A stretch of 52,976 nucleotides of DNA from Flavobacteriaceae bacterium. GTDB lineage: Bacteria > Bacteroidota > Bacteroidia > Flavobacteriales > Flavobacteriaceae. The notes beneath the pieces are model-generated. The model saw only the letters and a program-made list of their open reading frames with translations. It searched no databases and had not been told where the DNA came from. Of this stretch, positions 8,684 through 17,782 are shown in pieces; within the stretch, counting starts at the first letter, position 1, and every line of letters starts with the position of its first letter. Both the position numbers and the translations under genes were made by a program. Where the stretch lies: positions 1-52,976 of the forward strand of contig JANSXF010000028.1 in NCBI GenBank assembly GCA_024743095.1, read 5' to 3'.

Positions 8684-10000
8684 ATGGATTTAAAGGAAAA
8701 ATTAGTCTCCTCTTTTATGGCTTTTGAAGATGGCCTGGATTTGGACCATCCAGTACATGAGGAAAGATCCAATGCCATAAAGAACTTTGAGACCAAGGGC
8801 TTCCCAACAAAAAAGGATGAAGCTTGGAAGTATACTTCGTTGAAAGGCTTGCAAAAGATAGATTTCAGCATCTTTCCAAAGCAAGAGACCACCTTGGAAT
8901 ACAAGGATGTGAAAAAATACTTTCTCCACGAGATAGATGCCTACAAAATTGTATTTGTCGATGGGGTGTACAGTTCCTACCTCTCCGAGACAACACACGA
9001 TGGAGTTGATGTTTGTTTGATGAGTTCAGCCTTCAGTAAGCCGATGTTCAAACAGGTGATCGAGGTATATTTCAACAAAGCGGCCTCTAAAGATGAGTCG
9101 TTGACCTCGTTGAACACAGCGTTCAGTAAAGAAGGGGCCTATATCTATATCCCAAAGAACAAAATGCCCAAAAAGCCTATCCAGATCTTGCATTTGGCCA
9201 CGGGCAACGAGGCGGCCTTGATGTTGCAACCCCGTAACCTGATCGTTGCAGAGGACAACGCAGAGGTCCAGATTATAGAACGCCACCAGAGTTTGACCGG
9301 TAATGAAGTGTTCACGAACTGCGTGACCGAGATTTTCGCCGGGAAGGACGCCATTGTTGATTATTACAAAGTTCAGAACGATGCGCCGACCGCTTCATTG
9401 GTCGACAACACATACATCTCACAAAAAAACAGTAGTGTGGTGCGGGTGCACACCTTCTCTTTGGGCGGAAAATTGATCCGTAACAACCTGAACTTCTATC
9501 AGAACGGGGAGCGAATCGATTCTACCCTGAAAGGCGTAACCATTTTGGGCGACAAACAGCACGTGGACCATCACACCTTGGTGCACCATGCACAGCCCAA
9601 TTGCGAGAGCCACCAGGATTATAAAGGTATTTTCGGCGATAGCTCCACGGGGGTGTTCAATGGAAAGATCATCGTGGACAAGATTGCACAGAAGACCGAT
9701 GCCTTTCAACAGAACAACAATATTTTGTTGAGCGATAAATCGACGATCAATTCAAAGCCACAATTGGAAATCTTCGCGGACGATGTAAAATGTTCGCACG
9801 GATGCACCATTGGTCAGCTGGATGAAGAAGCAATGTTTTACCTGAGATCAAGGGGGATCCCAAAGAAAGAGGCCAAAGCTTTGTTGATGTACGCTTTTGC
9901 CAATAATGTGTTGGAGAGTGTTCGTATTCCCGAGCTAAAGGTTAGAATCAATAAGATCATAGCCGATAAATTGGGTGTGCGCATGGGTTTTGACCTGTAA
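8684..10000 (+). CDS. sufD: Fe-S cluster assembly protein SufD
   Basis: 438 residues, the SufB paralogue that pairs with it in SufBC2D and is tied to iron acquisition. The C-terminal beta-helix core is present and His372 in KCSHGCTIG matches the essential His of E. coli SufD (His360). LRSRGIPKKEAKALL follows. The gap to sufC (76 bases) is the longest in the first half of the operon and carries the heptamer repeats. Start at ATG 8684 is unambiguous. Confidence 0.96.
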   Translation: MDLKEKLVSSFMAFEDGLDLDHPVHEERSNAIKNFETKGFPTKKDEAWKYTSLKGLQKIDFSIFPKQETTLEYKDVKKYFLHEIDAYKIVFVDGVYSSYLSETTHDGVDVCLMSSAFSKPMFKQVIEVYFNKAASKDESLTSLNTAFSKEGAYIYIPKNKMPKKPIQILHLATGNEAALMLQPRNLIVAEDNAEVQIIERHQSLTGNEVFTNCVTEIFAGKDAIVDYYKVQNDAPTASLVDNTYISQKNSSVVRVHTFSLGGKLIRNNLNFYQNGERIDSTLKGVTILGDKQHVDHHTLVHHAQPNCESHQDYKGIFGDSSTGVFNGKIIVDKIAQKTDAFQQNNNILLSDKSTINSKPQLEIFADDVKCSHGCTIGQLDEEAMFYLRSRGIPKKEAKALLMYAFANNVLESVRIPELKVRINKIIADKLGVRMGFDL

Positions 10001-10027
10001 ACAGAACTATTTTACCTCAACTTTACA

Positions 10028-11254
10028 ATGATAGAGACCACTTTGGACATACAGGCCATTAGAAAGGATTTTCCCATCCTCCAAAGAGAAGTCAATGGTA
10101 AGCCTTTGGTGTATTTGGACAACGCAGCGACATCGCAGACGCCTCAACAGGTAATCGATGTCATTGTCGATTATTACCAGCGCTACAACGCCAATATCCA
10201 TCGTGGGGTACATACCTTGTCCCAAGAGGCCACCGATGCTTACGAAGCGGCACGCCAAAAGATCCAAAGACACTTTAACATTAGGCATTCCCGCGAAGTG
10301 ATTTTTACTTCGGGGACAACTCATGGCATCAATTTGGTGGCAACGGGATTCACTTCCTTTTTAAAAGAGGGGGACCAGATTTTGGTCTCGGCCATGGAAC
10401 ACCATTCCAATATAGTGCCTTGGCAAATGTTGTGCGAACGCACGGGAGCAATCCTCAAAGTGATTCCAATGGACCTCGATGGGGAATTGGTCATCGAGCA
10501 ATACCATAACCTATTGTCGGAAAGGACCAAGTTGGTGTTCTGCAACCATGTGTCCAATGCGTTGGGGACCATCAACCCGATAGAGAAAATCATTGAGGCG
10601 GCCCATAAGGTGGGAGCGGCCGTTTTGATTGATGGTGCGCAGGCAGCGGCGCATATCAAGGCTGATTTACAGGCATTGGATGTGGATTTTTATACCGTTT
10701 CCGCCCATAAAATGTGTGGGCCAACCGGTGTAGGAATGTTGTATGGCAAGGAGGAATGGCTCAAAAAATTACCACCGTATCAAGGCGGTGGGGAAATGAT
10801 CGCTGAGGTGACTTTTGAAAAGACCACCTATGCCGATTTGCCCCATAAATTCGAGGCGGGAACCCCCAACATCTGTGGAGGTATTGCCTTTGGGGCTGCA
10901 TTGGATTATATGAACAGCATTGGTTTTGATGCCATTGCCCAGTACGAAGATGAGCTACTGCAATATGCCACGGAGCAATTACTTGCCATTGATGGGTTAA
11001 AGATCTACGGTACCCCAGCGCACAAAACATCGGTGATATCCTTTAATATAGAAGGTGCCCATCCTTATGATATCGGAACCATCGTGGACAAATTGGGCAT
11101 TGCCGTTCGAACAGGTCACCACTGTGCACAGCCCATTATGGATTTCTATAAAATCCCAGGGACGGTAAGGGCCAGTTTTAGCTTTTACAACACCAGGGAA
11201 GAGGTAGATAAGCTGGTAGAGGGCGTAAAGCGCGCAAGGAACATGTTGCTATAG
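10028..11254 (+). CDS. sufS: Cysteine desulfurase SufS (class V aminotransferase fold)
   Basis: 408 residues. SufS removes sulfur from L-cysteine and carries it as a persulfide for cluster assembly. PLP lysine is Lys228 in VSAHKMCGPTG, the active-site cysteine is Cys366 in RTGHHCAQP, and DNAATSQTP is the N-terminal signature. The short loop around the active cysteine (RTGHHCAQ) marks it as group II, which depends on a SufE or SufU partner, matching sufE downstream. It lies 27 bases after sufD. Confidence 0.97.
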   Translation: MIETTLDIQAIRKDFPILQREVNGKPLVYLDNAATSQTPQQVIDVIVDYYQRYNANIHRGVHTLSQEATDAYEAARQKIQRHFNIRHSREVIFTSGTTHGINLVATGFTSFLKEGDQILVSAMEHHSNIVPWQMLCERTGAILKVIPMDLDGELVIEQYHNLLSERTKLVFCNHVSNALGTINPIEKIIEAAHKVGAAVLIDGAQAAAHIKADLQALDVDFYTVSAHKMCGPTGVGMLYGKEEWLKKLPPYQGGGEMIAEVTFEKTTYADLPHKFEAGTPNICGGIAFGAALDYMNSIGFDAIAQYEDELLQYATEQLLAIDGLKIYGTPAHKTSVISFNIEGAHPYDIGTIVDKLGIAVRTGHHCAQPIMDFYKIPGTVRASFSFYNTREEVDKLVEGVKRARNMLL

Positions 11255-11281
11255 GCCGAGAGGTTATCTTTATCATAAAGA

Positions 11282-11313
11282 CTTGAATGACAACTTACCG
11301 AGTTGTACTTTTG
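11282..11313 (+). promoter_or_regulatory. Internal promoter ahead of sufE
   Basis: CTTG at 11282-11285, a 20-base spacer, and TACTTTTG at 11306-11313, an exact -7 fit. The sufE ATG is 14 bases further on at 11328. It sits in the 73-base gap behind sufS and could drive sufE, the DUF59 gene and the DUF2480 gene apart from the scaffold genes. Confidence 0.55.
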
Positions 11314-11327
11314 AATAAAACCATCGC

Positions 11328-11750
11328 ATGACCATAAAAGAGATACAGGAAGAGATAGTAGAGGAGTTTTCCATGTTCGACGACTGGATGCAGCGTTACG
11401 AGTACATGATAGAACTCGGAAAATCCCTTCCATTGATAGAAGAACAATATAAGACAGATGACAACCTGATAAAAGGTTGCCAGAGCAAGGTATGGGTGCA
11501 TGCCGAACTGGATGGCGATAAATTGGTTTTTACAGCGGATAGCGATGCCATTATCACAAAGGGGATCATAGCCATTTTGATCCGGGCGTTCAGCGACCAA
11601 AAACCACAGGATATTATCGATGCCGATGTGGAATTTATTGATGAAATCGGTCTAAAAGAGCATTTGTCGCCAACACGTGCAAACGGATTGGTAAGTATGA
11701 TCAAGCAATTGAAATTGTATGCAGTTGCCTATCAAACACAGTTAAAATAA
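11328..11750 (+). CDS. sufE: Sulfur acceptor protein SufE
   Basis: 140 residues. SufE takes the persulfide sulfur from SufS and delivers it to SufB. The acceptor is Cys51 in LIKGCQSKVWV. The surrounding fold (FSMFDDWMQRYEYMIELG at the start and the C-terminal helix with NGLVSMIKQLK) is complete. It follows an apparent internal promoter and is seven bases from the DUF59 gene, so the two are surely co-transcribed. Confidence 0.95.
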   Translation: MTIKEIQEEIVEEFSMFDDWMQRYEYMIELGKSLPLIEEQYKTDDNLIKGCQSKVWVHAELDGDKLVFTADSDAIITKGIIAILIRAFSDQKPQDIIDADVEFIDEIGLKEHLSPTRANGLVSMIKQLKLYAVAYQTQLK

Positions 11751-11757
11751 ATACAAG

Positions 11758-12087
11758 ATGAGCGAAGAAACTACCATAGATACACAAGAGCTGGGTGAGA
11801 AAATCGTAAAGGTGCTCAAAACCATTTATGACCCGGAAATTCCTGTGGATATTTACGAATTGGGATTGATCTACGATGTGTTCGTCAACGAGCAATACGA
11901 AGTAAAAATCTTAATGACCCTTACTTCCCCCAATTGCCCTGTGGCGGAAACCCTGCCAGTGGAGGTAGAGGAGAAGGTAAAGTCCATTGACATGTTGAAG
12001 GATGTTGAAGTTGAAATCACTTTCGATCCGCCTTGGACCCAGGAATTGATGAGCGAAGAGGCTAAATTGGAACTGGGTCTGTTATAA
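11758..12087 (+). CDS. sufT: DUF59 metal-sulfur cluster assembly factor (SufT-like)
   Basis: 109 residues covering the MIP18/DUF59 domain: YDPEIPVDIYELGLIYDV near 24-41, LTSPNCPVAETLP with Cys60, and FDPPWTQELMSEEAKLELG at the end. SufT/PaaD-like proteins assist late Fe-S maturation and transfer. The Cys60 region is the usual functional site. Its place between sufE and DUF2480 supports a Suf role, but the exact client is unknown. The gene symbol is a best fit. Confidence 0.88.
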   Translation: MSEETTIDTQELGEKIVKVLKTIYDPEIPVDIYELGLIYDVFVNEQYEVKILMTLTSPNCPVAETLPVEVEEKVKSIDMLKDVEVEITFDPPWTQELMSEEAKLELGLL

Positions 12088-12123
12088 AAGATGTTAGCAT
12101 TTAGTATTGAGAGGCTAGATAGT

Positions 12124-12156
12124 CCCAATACGCAAATCCCAATACGCAAATCCAAT
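12124..12156 (+). repeat. Tandem 14-base repeat overlapping the DUF2480 start
   Basis: CCCAATACGCAAAT occurs at 12124-12137 and again without change at 12138-12151, and CCAAT begins a third copy that runs into the ATG at 12155. The repeat is the whole immediate leader of the DUF2480 gene. Copy-number change here would alter the leader without changing the protein frame. Confidence 0.8.
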
Positions 12157-12661
12157 GAGCGAAATCATAAATAGAGTGGCCCAAAGCAAGTTGATTACCT
12201 TCAATCTGGAGGATTATTATCCAAAGGGGGAGCGTAAGGTGCTGGACATCAAGGATTGGCTTTACGAAGGCTTTATATTGCGTGAAAAAGAGTTCCGTGC
12301 CCATGTTGAAGAGCACGACTGGTCTGCCTATCAAGATGCTTACGTGGCCCTACAATGTACTTCGGATGCCATTATTCCCGGTTGGGCCTTTATGTTGATT
12401 GCTTCACGGTTACAGCCCTACGCCAAGAAGGTGGTGCAAGGCAATCTAGAAAATTTGGAAACAGCGCTTTACCAATCCATATTGGAAAACCTGGATGTAA
12501 GCGAGTTTACCGATAAGCCCGTAATCATAAAAGGGTGTTCCAACAGGCCCGTTCCTGAAAATGCCTATCTCATGGCAGTGGCCAAAATCCAAGAAGTCGC
12601 GAAAAGTGTGATGTACGGAGAGGCATGTTCTTCGGTACCGTTGTTCAAGCGAAAAAAGTAG
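12155..12661 (+). CDS. DUF2480 family protein
   Basis: 168 residues, recognised as the DUF2480 family of Bacteroidota (EIINRVAQSKLITFNLEDYY start, GWAFMLIASRLQPYA, CSNRPVPENAYLMAVAKIQ). There is no signal peptide or membrane helix, so it is probably cytoplasmic. Cysteines in VALQCTSD, IKGCSNRPVP and YGEACSSVP could bind metal or a cluster. It closes the suf operon, 67 bases after the DUF59 gene. A role in Fe-S work is inferred from position only. Confidence 0.85.
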   Translation: MSEIINRVAQSKLITFNLEDYYPKGERKVLDIKDWLYEGFILREKEFRAHVEEHDWSAYQDAYVALQCTSDAIIPGWAFMLIASRLQPYAKKVVQGNLENLETALYQSILENLDVSEFTDKPVIIKGCSNRPVPENAYLMAVAKIQEVAKSVMYGEACSSVPLFKRKK

Positions 12662-13016
12662 CTTTTTTAGCTTTCAGAAGTCAGTTGACGGTCGCTGATC
12701 GGAGTCAAGGCGACAAGGCACATTATCGATATTTTACACGGAAAACCGGTTGGCGCGATAATTTGAAAAACCATACAAATCCTTGATTTTGGTCCAAAAA
12801 CCTGCTCTTTCCACGATTTTCCGTGGCAAACTCCCGTTCAACGGCACACAAAAACAGGAAGACTGTTCTGTGGGTGCGTATTTTCGATGAGTGGCCGTGC
12901 TTTTTGGGATGTTTCGCTTTGCTCGGGTATGGTACAGATGTCAGAGACCTGATACCCTGATGTCCTTCCTCTTGTCTCTCGGCCCTTTCATCATTGTTTT
13001 GTCCTTTGTGTTGATT
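12662..13016. other. Intergenic stretch of 355 bases without a gene
   Basis: It follows the end of the suf operon and precedes the convergent subtilase stop. It has TTCAGAAGTC (12673-12682), shared with the sufC-sufD gap, a short inverted repeat TTGAC/GTCAA, an AACCGGTT palindrome and a 5-bp hairpin CCACG-ATTTTC-CGTGG at 12811-12826 without a T-run. A weak A/T hairpin at the DUF2480 stop (AAAAAAG-TAG-CTTTTTT) might end transcription. The open frame at 12891-13088 mostly overlaps the subtilase antisense and is not supported. Confidence 0.5.
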
Positions 13017-15212
13017 CTAGTTCTTGTAAAACTTGGTGCTTTTGATACCGGAATAATCCTGAACTACCAAAACATACAATCCAGATGATAAAGACGATAC
13101 ATTGATGGAACCTTCGGTCTTCCCTTTTTTGATCACATTGCCGGAGGTCGTCACGATGGAGAACTCTGCATCTTGGGATAGTTCTGCCTCAACATTTAGA
13201 TAGTCCACAGCAGGATTTGGGAATATGGAGATGTTCAATTCTTGGGGTACAAACATGGGCGTATTCTCGATCAATACCGTTTTTTCGCCGTTAAATTCAA
13301 ATTCGATGGTTTCAGAAAATTCGGAAACGGCATTTTCGGTACAAATGGAGCGCACACGTGCCTCGTATACTTTGCCCTCTTCCAAATCGGTAACTTCAAA
13401 ATTGTTGTCCCATATCAGTTCGTTGGTCCAATTGTCAGTATCAATACTTTTATACTGGATCTCGAACAATGTTTCTTTTGCTTCCCCCCATGTAATGGTG
13501 GTGCCCTGGTTGGTTGAATCTTCCAATGCAACATCAGAAGGAATATCGATAGAGCAATTGGAGATCTGGGCTCCTGAGACTATCAGGGAAAAATCCTGAA
13601 AACCGTTCTTTAAGCTGCCCTTGTGGGAGATTGTAATGGTGTAGGTGCCTTTTGCATTTTCTACCTCAACTCGTTCAAACGGGTCAACCTTATTGTCGCC
13701 CTTGGTGGCGGGATCGTTTGCTTTTGCAGGGTTCAATTTCCAAGGGAAGTAAGTTTCTCCGTTCTTGGTGATCCTAATATCCAGGTCGTTCACCAAAGCC
13801 GCCTTGGTACTGTTGAGTTCTCCGCGGTTAATGGTTTCGGATTCTGGGTCGGTCCAAGAAATCGAGGCGACCAATGGAACACCTTCAAATGCATTTACAG
13901 TTATGTTATAGGTTTCACCGTTTGATAGGCTCTCCTGGTTCACTAAAGCGGTATAATCTTTATTCTGAAGAATTTCCGCAGCGGATTTGGCATTTATTAC
14001 TCCCCAGCCCATTTTATAGTCGGGTCCCTTTGCATCAACATCGTCGGCAGTATGGAGCGCAAGTCCCTTTAAGGTCGCCGCTTTCATATAACCGCCAAAA
14101 AGCTCTTGGTGGTACTGCTGCAACAACAACAATGATCCTGTCACCCCCGGTGCGGCCATTGAAGTACCGGCAGAAACCTGGTAACTGCTATTGGTAGCGG
14201 AGCTTGTGGAGAGAATGTTTCCGCCATCGCCGGCAAGGTCTGGTTTTATACGCCCGTCATCAATAGGTCCAAAACTACTGTAGCCGGCAACAGAGGCTTT
14301 TTTAAGTTCGCCATTGCTGCCTATTTCAGTATTGGCCCCGGCGACCGTCAATCCGTTTTTAGTGGTGGTAAAGCCCAATAGTAGATCAAAACCATCAGCC
14401 GTTTTGCCATAAAATGGAGATTCGTTGTCGTTGGAGGTTCGGGCATTGCCCGCTGCGGTCACCATCAAATAATATGGAGCGTTGTACATGATCTTGTCCC
14501 AGTCCTGTGTGACTTTAATGTAAGCGCCAAAATACCAATCCGGCACCCTGTCCGACAAAATCCCATAGGAATGGTTGCTCAAGAGCATTCCGTTCGCGGC
14601 GGCTTCGGCAACTTCGATTTTATCCCTGCTCCAATCGTGGGTCAGGGCTTGGGCCCCGTATGCAACTCCTTTTGCATTGGGCTCGACACCGGCAGAAATC
14701 AAGTTTCCCGTAACCAAAGTAGCGTGAAGGCTCACCTGAACAGCATTATCCGCATTTTTGGCCCGTGAATCAAATTCTTGATGGGAGGATAAGGCTACGC
14801 CCGAATCCCATACGCCAACCTCCATATCCGTACCGGTAAGCCCCAGATTCAAAAGACCTTTATCGTAAAGGGTATGCGCCCTTGATGTTTGTGAGGTTGG
14901 ATCGTTAAGCGTGGTGTAGTATAGGGGCGTTCCATCGGTACCAATGTCCTTTAATGCGATTTGTGTACCGTTTGTTTTGTTCTCCAAGGCACTGATGCCT
15001 TTGGATTTTATCAACTCACCTATTTTTTTTTGTTTGGACTGATGCTCCATTTCCATTTCGAAGATCAAAGAGGACATTTTTCCTTGATCGTAGGAAAATC
15101 GGATTTGGTTTTTGGCAGAATCAGATTGTGCAAGGATGGAGGTTCCGCTTATAAGCGAAAGTAAAATAGTGAAGATCACTCCCTTGGCCCCAAAAGGAAA
15201 TCCGTAATCCAT
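13017..15212 (-). CDS. Subtilisin-like serine protease with type IX secretion sorting domain
   Basis: 731 residues. A signal segment (GVIFTILLSLISGTSILAQ) is followed by an S8 peptidase domain with Asp136 (VGVWDSG), His163, Asn256 (AAGN) and Ser351 (GTSMAAPG). A beta-sandwich follows at about 425-550, then a fibronectin III-like domain (558-645), and residues 658-731 (NISIFPNPAVDYLNVEA ... SGLYVLVVQDYSG) are a type A T9SS sorting domain. It should be exported through the Sec and T9SS machineries and anchored or released outside. The His motif is LHATLVTG instead of the usual HGTHVAG. Single gene; the stop lies at 13017-13019 (TAG). Confidence 0.93.
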   Translation of the reverse strand: MDYGFPFGAKGVIFTILLSLISGTSILAQSDSAKNQIRFSYDQGKMSSLIFEMEMEHQSKQKKIGELIKSKGISALENKTNGTQIALKDIGTDGTPLYYTTLNDPTSQTSRAHTLYDKGLLNLGLTGTDMEVGVWDSGVALSSHQEFDSRAKNADNAVQVSLHATLVTGNLISAGVEPNAKGVAYGAQALTHDWSRDKIEVAEAAANGMLLSNHSYGILSDRVPDWYFGAYIKVTQDWDKIMYNAPYYLMVTAAGNARTSNDNESPFYGKTADGFDLLLGFTTTKNGLTVAGANTEIGSNGELKKASVAGYSSFGPIDDGRIKPDLAGDGGNILSTSSATNSSYQVSAGTSMAAPGVTGSLLLLQQYHQELFGGYMKAATLKGLALHTADDVDAKGPDYKMGWGVINAKSAAEILQNKDYTALVNQESLSNGETYNITVNAFEGVPLVASISWTDPESETINRGELNSTKAALVNDLDIRITKNGETYFPWKLNPAKANDPATKGDNKVDPFERVEVENAKGTYTITISHKGSLKNGFQDFSLIVSGAQISNCSIDIPSDVALEDSTNQGTTITWGEAKETLFEIQYKSIDTDNWTNELIWDNNFEVTDLEEGKVYEARVRSICTENAVSEFSETIEFEFNGEKTVLIENTPMFVPQELNISIFPNPAVDYLNVEAELSQDAEFSIVTTSGNVIKKGKTEGSINVSSLSSGLYVLVVQDYSGIKSTKFYKN

Positions 15213-15357
15213 AGTTAAGTTAAGGTAAGATTTGGACTACGAATATAAAATCATATGTAGGATTCATCGATAAAATTCCTACTTTATTCGATGAAATGCA
15301 TGGTGATTTACCGCTTTGTGTTGTGAAAATTAGCTTTTATGTGGTGTAGACTTATTC

Positions 15358-16338
15358 CTACTCTTGTGTTTTGTTCTCATCCAAAAGAATGTAGACCGGA
15401 AAATGGTCGCTATACCCGCCCAAATATTTATTTCCTGCATACGTTCTAAAGGGATTTCCTTTGTAGCGTCCCTTCCACTCCTTTAAAAAACGGGGTGCAA
15501 AAATGTTGGCCTTAACAAAACTGTGGGTGTTGGTCTGGTAGTTCAAAAAGCTGTGGGAAAGTAGGATTTGGTCAAATAGGCTCCATGTGCTTTTGTAATT
15601 GGCACTTCCGGTAAAGGGCGACAACAATTTTTGCATTGGGTTGATAAACCGTCCCGTATCCATAAGGGTTTGAATGCTTTCGGAATTTGGCCCATCGTTA
15701 AAATCGCCCATTATAATGATATTTGGGTTATCCCCTGCTATCCGGTCGATTTTTTCAAGTATGGTCTTGGCCGCTTTTACGCGTTTGTAGCTGGTAATAT
15801 CGGCACCTTCCCTTCGGGATGGCCAATGGTTTACAAAAACATGGACCTCCTCTTGGTGCAACTTGCCATGCACGTACAAAATATCTCGGGTAAGGTCGCG
15901 CTCGCCGTTGGTGTTCTGTACCATCAAGGGAATGGTTTCGGCACCCATCGCCCTAAAATGTTCTTTATGATAGATCAGTGCCGTATCTATCCCACGTTCA
16001 TCGGGTGAATCAAAATGCACAAAATCGTAATCGATATCCCGTAACTGTTTGGCCCTTAACAACGATTTTATCACACGTTTGTTCTCTACCTCGGCCATTC
16101 CTACCAAAACAGGCGGGTAATCGCTATTTCCCATCCCAATATTGGAAATGGTACGTGAAATCTTATTGGTTTTGTTCCAAAATTTTGATTTGTTCCACTT
16201 CTTAAAGCCGTTGGGCGTAAAGTCATCATCCAACAGATAAGGATCGTTTACGGTATCAAAGAAATTTTCAAGGTTATAAAATGCTACGGTGTATCTGTTT
16301 TCCTGTTTTTGCAATGAAAAAAGTATAAGGGTTGACAA
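15358..16338 (-). CDS. Endonuclease/exonuclease/phosphatase family protein
   Basis: About 326 residues from a TTG at 16336-16338; the frame is open to another TTG at 16369-16371. A -7 box (TATTTTTG) lies within that upstream extension, so I favour the shorter start. The EEP fold is seen in VAFYNLENFFDT, VGMAEVENKRV (catalytic Glu), VHFDSPDERGIDTAL, FVNHWPSRREG (His), IIMGDFNDGPNS (Asp/Asn) and YSDHFPVYI (final His). Family members cleave phosphodiesters in DNA, RNA or lipids, and the substrate here is unknown. No clear signal peptide is present. It diverges from hflX. Confidence 0.82.
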   Translation of the reverse strand: MSTLILFSLQKQENRYTVAFYNLENFFDTVNDPYLLDDDFTPNGFKKWNKSKFWNKTNKISRTISNIGMGNSDYPPVLVGMAEVENKRVIKSLLRAKQLRDIDYDFVHFDSPDERGIDTALIYHKEHFRAMGAETIPLMVQNTNGERDLTRDILYVHGKLHQEEVHVFVNHWPSRREGADITSYKRVKAAKTILEKIDRIAGDNPNIIIMGDFNDGPNSESIQTLMDTGRFINPMQKLLSPFTGSANYKSTWSLFDQILLSHSFLNYQTNTHSFVKANIFAPRFLKEWKGRYKGNPFRTYAGNKYLGGYSDHFPVYILLDENKTQE

Positions 16339-16355
16339 ATAGAGGGGACAAAGTA

Positions 16356-16363
16356 CAAAAATA
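16356..16363 (-). promoter_or_regulatory. -7 box upstream of the endonuclease-family gene
   Basis: On the minus strand TATTTTTG at 16363-16356 is an exact TANNTTTG match. It is 17 bases upstream of the TTG codon at 16338 and inside the longest open frame, which argues for the shorter start. No -33 partner at the usual spacing was recognised. Confidence 0.4.
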
Positions 16364-16380
16364 GCTTCCAAAACATTATG

Positions 16381-16388
16381 TAAATTTG
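16381..16388 (+). promoter_or_regulatory. -7 box of hflX
   Basis: TAAATTTG is an exact fit to TANNTTTG and lies 17 bases before the hflX ATG at 16406. The predicted leader is about ten bases. The -33 element is not evident. Confidence 0.5.
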
Positions 16389-16405
16389 CATTCTAAACCC
16401 ATTTG

Positions 16406-17617
16406 ATGCTAGAAAAGAAATCAATAGAATATGAAAAGGCGGTACTGATCGGTGTATTGAACCAGTACCAAGACGAGGACAAGGTGAAGGAGTACTTGGA
16501 TGAGCTTGAATTTTTGACGTACACTGCCGGTGGCGAGGTCGAAAAAAGGTTTGTGCAACGCATTGATGTGCCCAATCCAAAGACCTACATCGGGAGCGGT
16601 AAAATGGAAGAGGTGCGCCAGTTTGTAAAGGAAAACGACATCGGCTCGGTTATTTTTGATGATGAACTATCACCGGCACAACAGAACAATATCGAAAAGT
16701 TATTGAAGTGCAAAGTTTTGGACAGAACAAGCCTTATTCTGGACATTTTTGCCCAGCGTGCCCAAACAAGCTATGCACGTACCCAGGTGGAACTGGCCCA
16801 ATATGAATATTTATTGCCCAGATTGACCGGCCTTTGGACGCACTTGGAACGTCAACGGGGCGGTATTGGAATGCGTGGGCCCGGTGAGACGGAAATTGAA
16901 ACGGATAGACGGATCGTTCGCGACCGGATCGCCCTTCTCAAAAAGAAACTGGCCAAAATCGATCGTCAAATGGAGACCCAGCGGGGCAACCGTGGCTCGT
17001 TGGTGAGGGTTGCTCTGGTGGGGTATACCAACGTAGGTAAATCCACTTTGATGAACGTGATCAGCAAGAGCGAGGTATTTGCCGAGAACAAATTGTTCGC
17101 CACATTGGACACTACCGTTAGAAAAGTGGTGTTGGGCAACCTGCCCTTTCTGTTGAGCGATACGGTAGGGTTTATCCGAAAACTGCCCACCCAGTTGGTC
17201 GAAAGTTTCAAGAGTACCTTGGACGAGGTACGTGAAGCTGATCTACTATTGCACGTAGTGGATATTTCCCATCCGAATTTTGAGGAACATATCGATTCCG
17301 TAAATCAGATTTTGGACGAAATCGACAGTTCGGACAAACCCTGTATTATGGTGTTCAATAAAATCGACCAGTACAGTCCGCAAGAGATAGATCAGGATGA
17401 TTTGGTGACCGAACGCACCTCGGTCCACTTTACTTTGGAGGAATGGAAGAAAACCTGGTTCAATAAAATGGGTGACAAAGCACTTTTTATCTCTGCCCTG
17501 AACAAGGAAAATATGGATGAATTTAGAAAACGTGTCTATGATGCGGTGCGCGACATCCATGTGACCCGATTCCCGTACAACAACTTTTTGTACCCGGAAC
17601 ATTTGGACCAGTATTGA
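16406..17617 (+). CDS. hflX: Ribosome-associated GTPase HflX
   Basis: 403 residues. HflX binds and splits stalled or stress-paused ribosomes and hydrolyses GTP. The N-terminal HflX domain (1-190) contains VPNPKTYIGSGKMEEV and IGMRGPGETEIETDRR. The G domain has GYTNVGKS at 206-213, DTVGFI at 252-257 and NKID at 318-321. An in-frame TTG one codon earlier (16403) is possible, but ATG 16406 is preferred. It is divergent from the endonuclease-family gene, with only about 67 bases between their starts. It appears monocistronic. Confidence 0.95.
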   Translation: MLEKKSIEYEKAVLIGVLNQYQDEDKVKEYLDELEFLTYTAGGEVEKRFVQRIDVPNPKTYIGSGKMEEVRQFVKENDIGSVIFDDELSPAQQNNIEKLLKCKVLDRTSLILDIFAQRAQTSYARTQVELAQYEYLLPRLTGLWTHLERQRGGIGMRGPGETEIETDRRIVRDRIALLKKKLAKIDRQMETQRGNRGSLVRVALVGYTNVGKSTLMNVISKSEVFAENKLFATLDTTVRKVVLGNLPFLLSDTVGFIRKLPTQLVESFKSTLDEVREADLLLHVVDISHPNFEEHIDSVNQILDEIDSSDKPCIMVFNKIDQYSPQEIDQDDLVTERTSVHFTLEEWKKTWFNKMGDKALFISALNKENMDEFRKRVYDAVRDIHVTRFPYNNFLYPEHLDQY

Positions 17618-17782
17618 TTCAAGTAAACTTTCTTCGGCAAACAACAACGTATTGTCCGTTTCACCACAATTTTGGGCCAGTTCACAACAAAAGTTTAGGC
17701 AATCACCACCAATGCCCTACTTTCACATTGTTTTTAAGTCATTTAGTGTCGAACGCAGATCTTAATCGATCTTAACCTACTT

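Noticed and set aside
12811..12826. CCACG/CGTGG hairpin behind the suf operon
   Set aside because: Five-bp stem with six-base loop and no T-run; too weak to call a terminator.
12891..13088. 65-codon hydrophobic frame at the end of the 12.7-13.0 kb gap
   Set aside because: Runs 72 bases into the subtilase antisense, has no ribosome site and no neighbour in the same direction.
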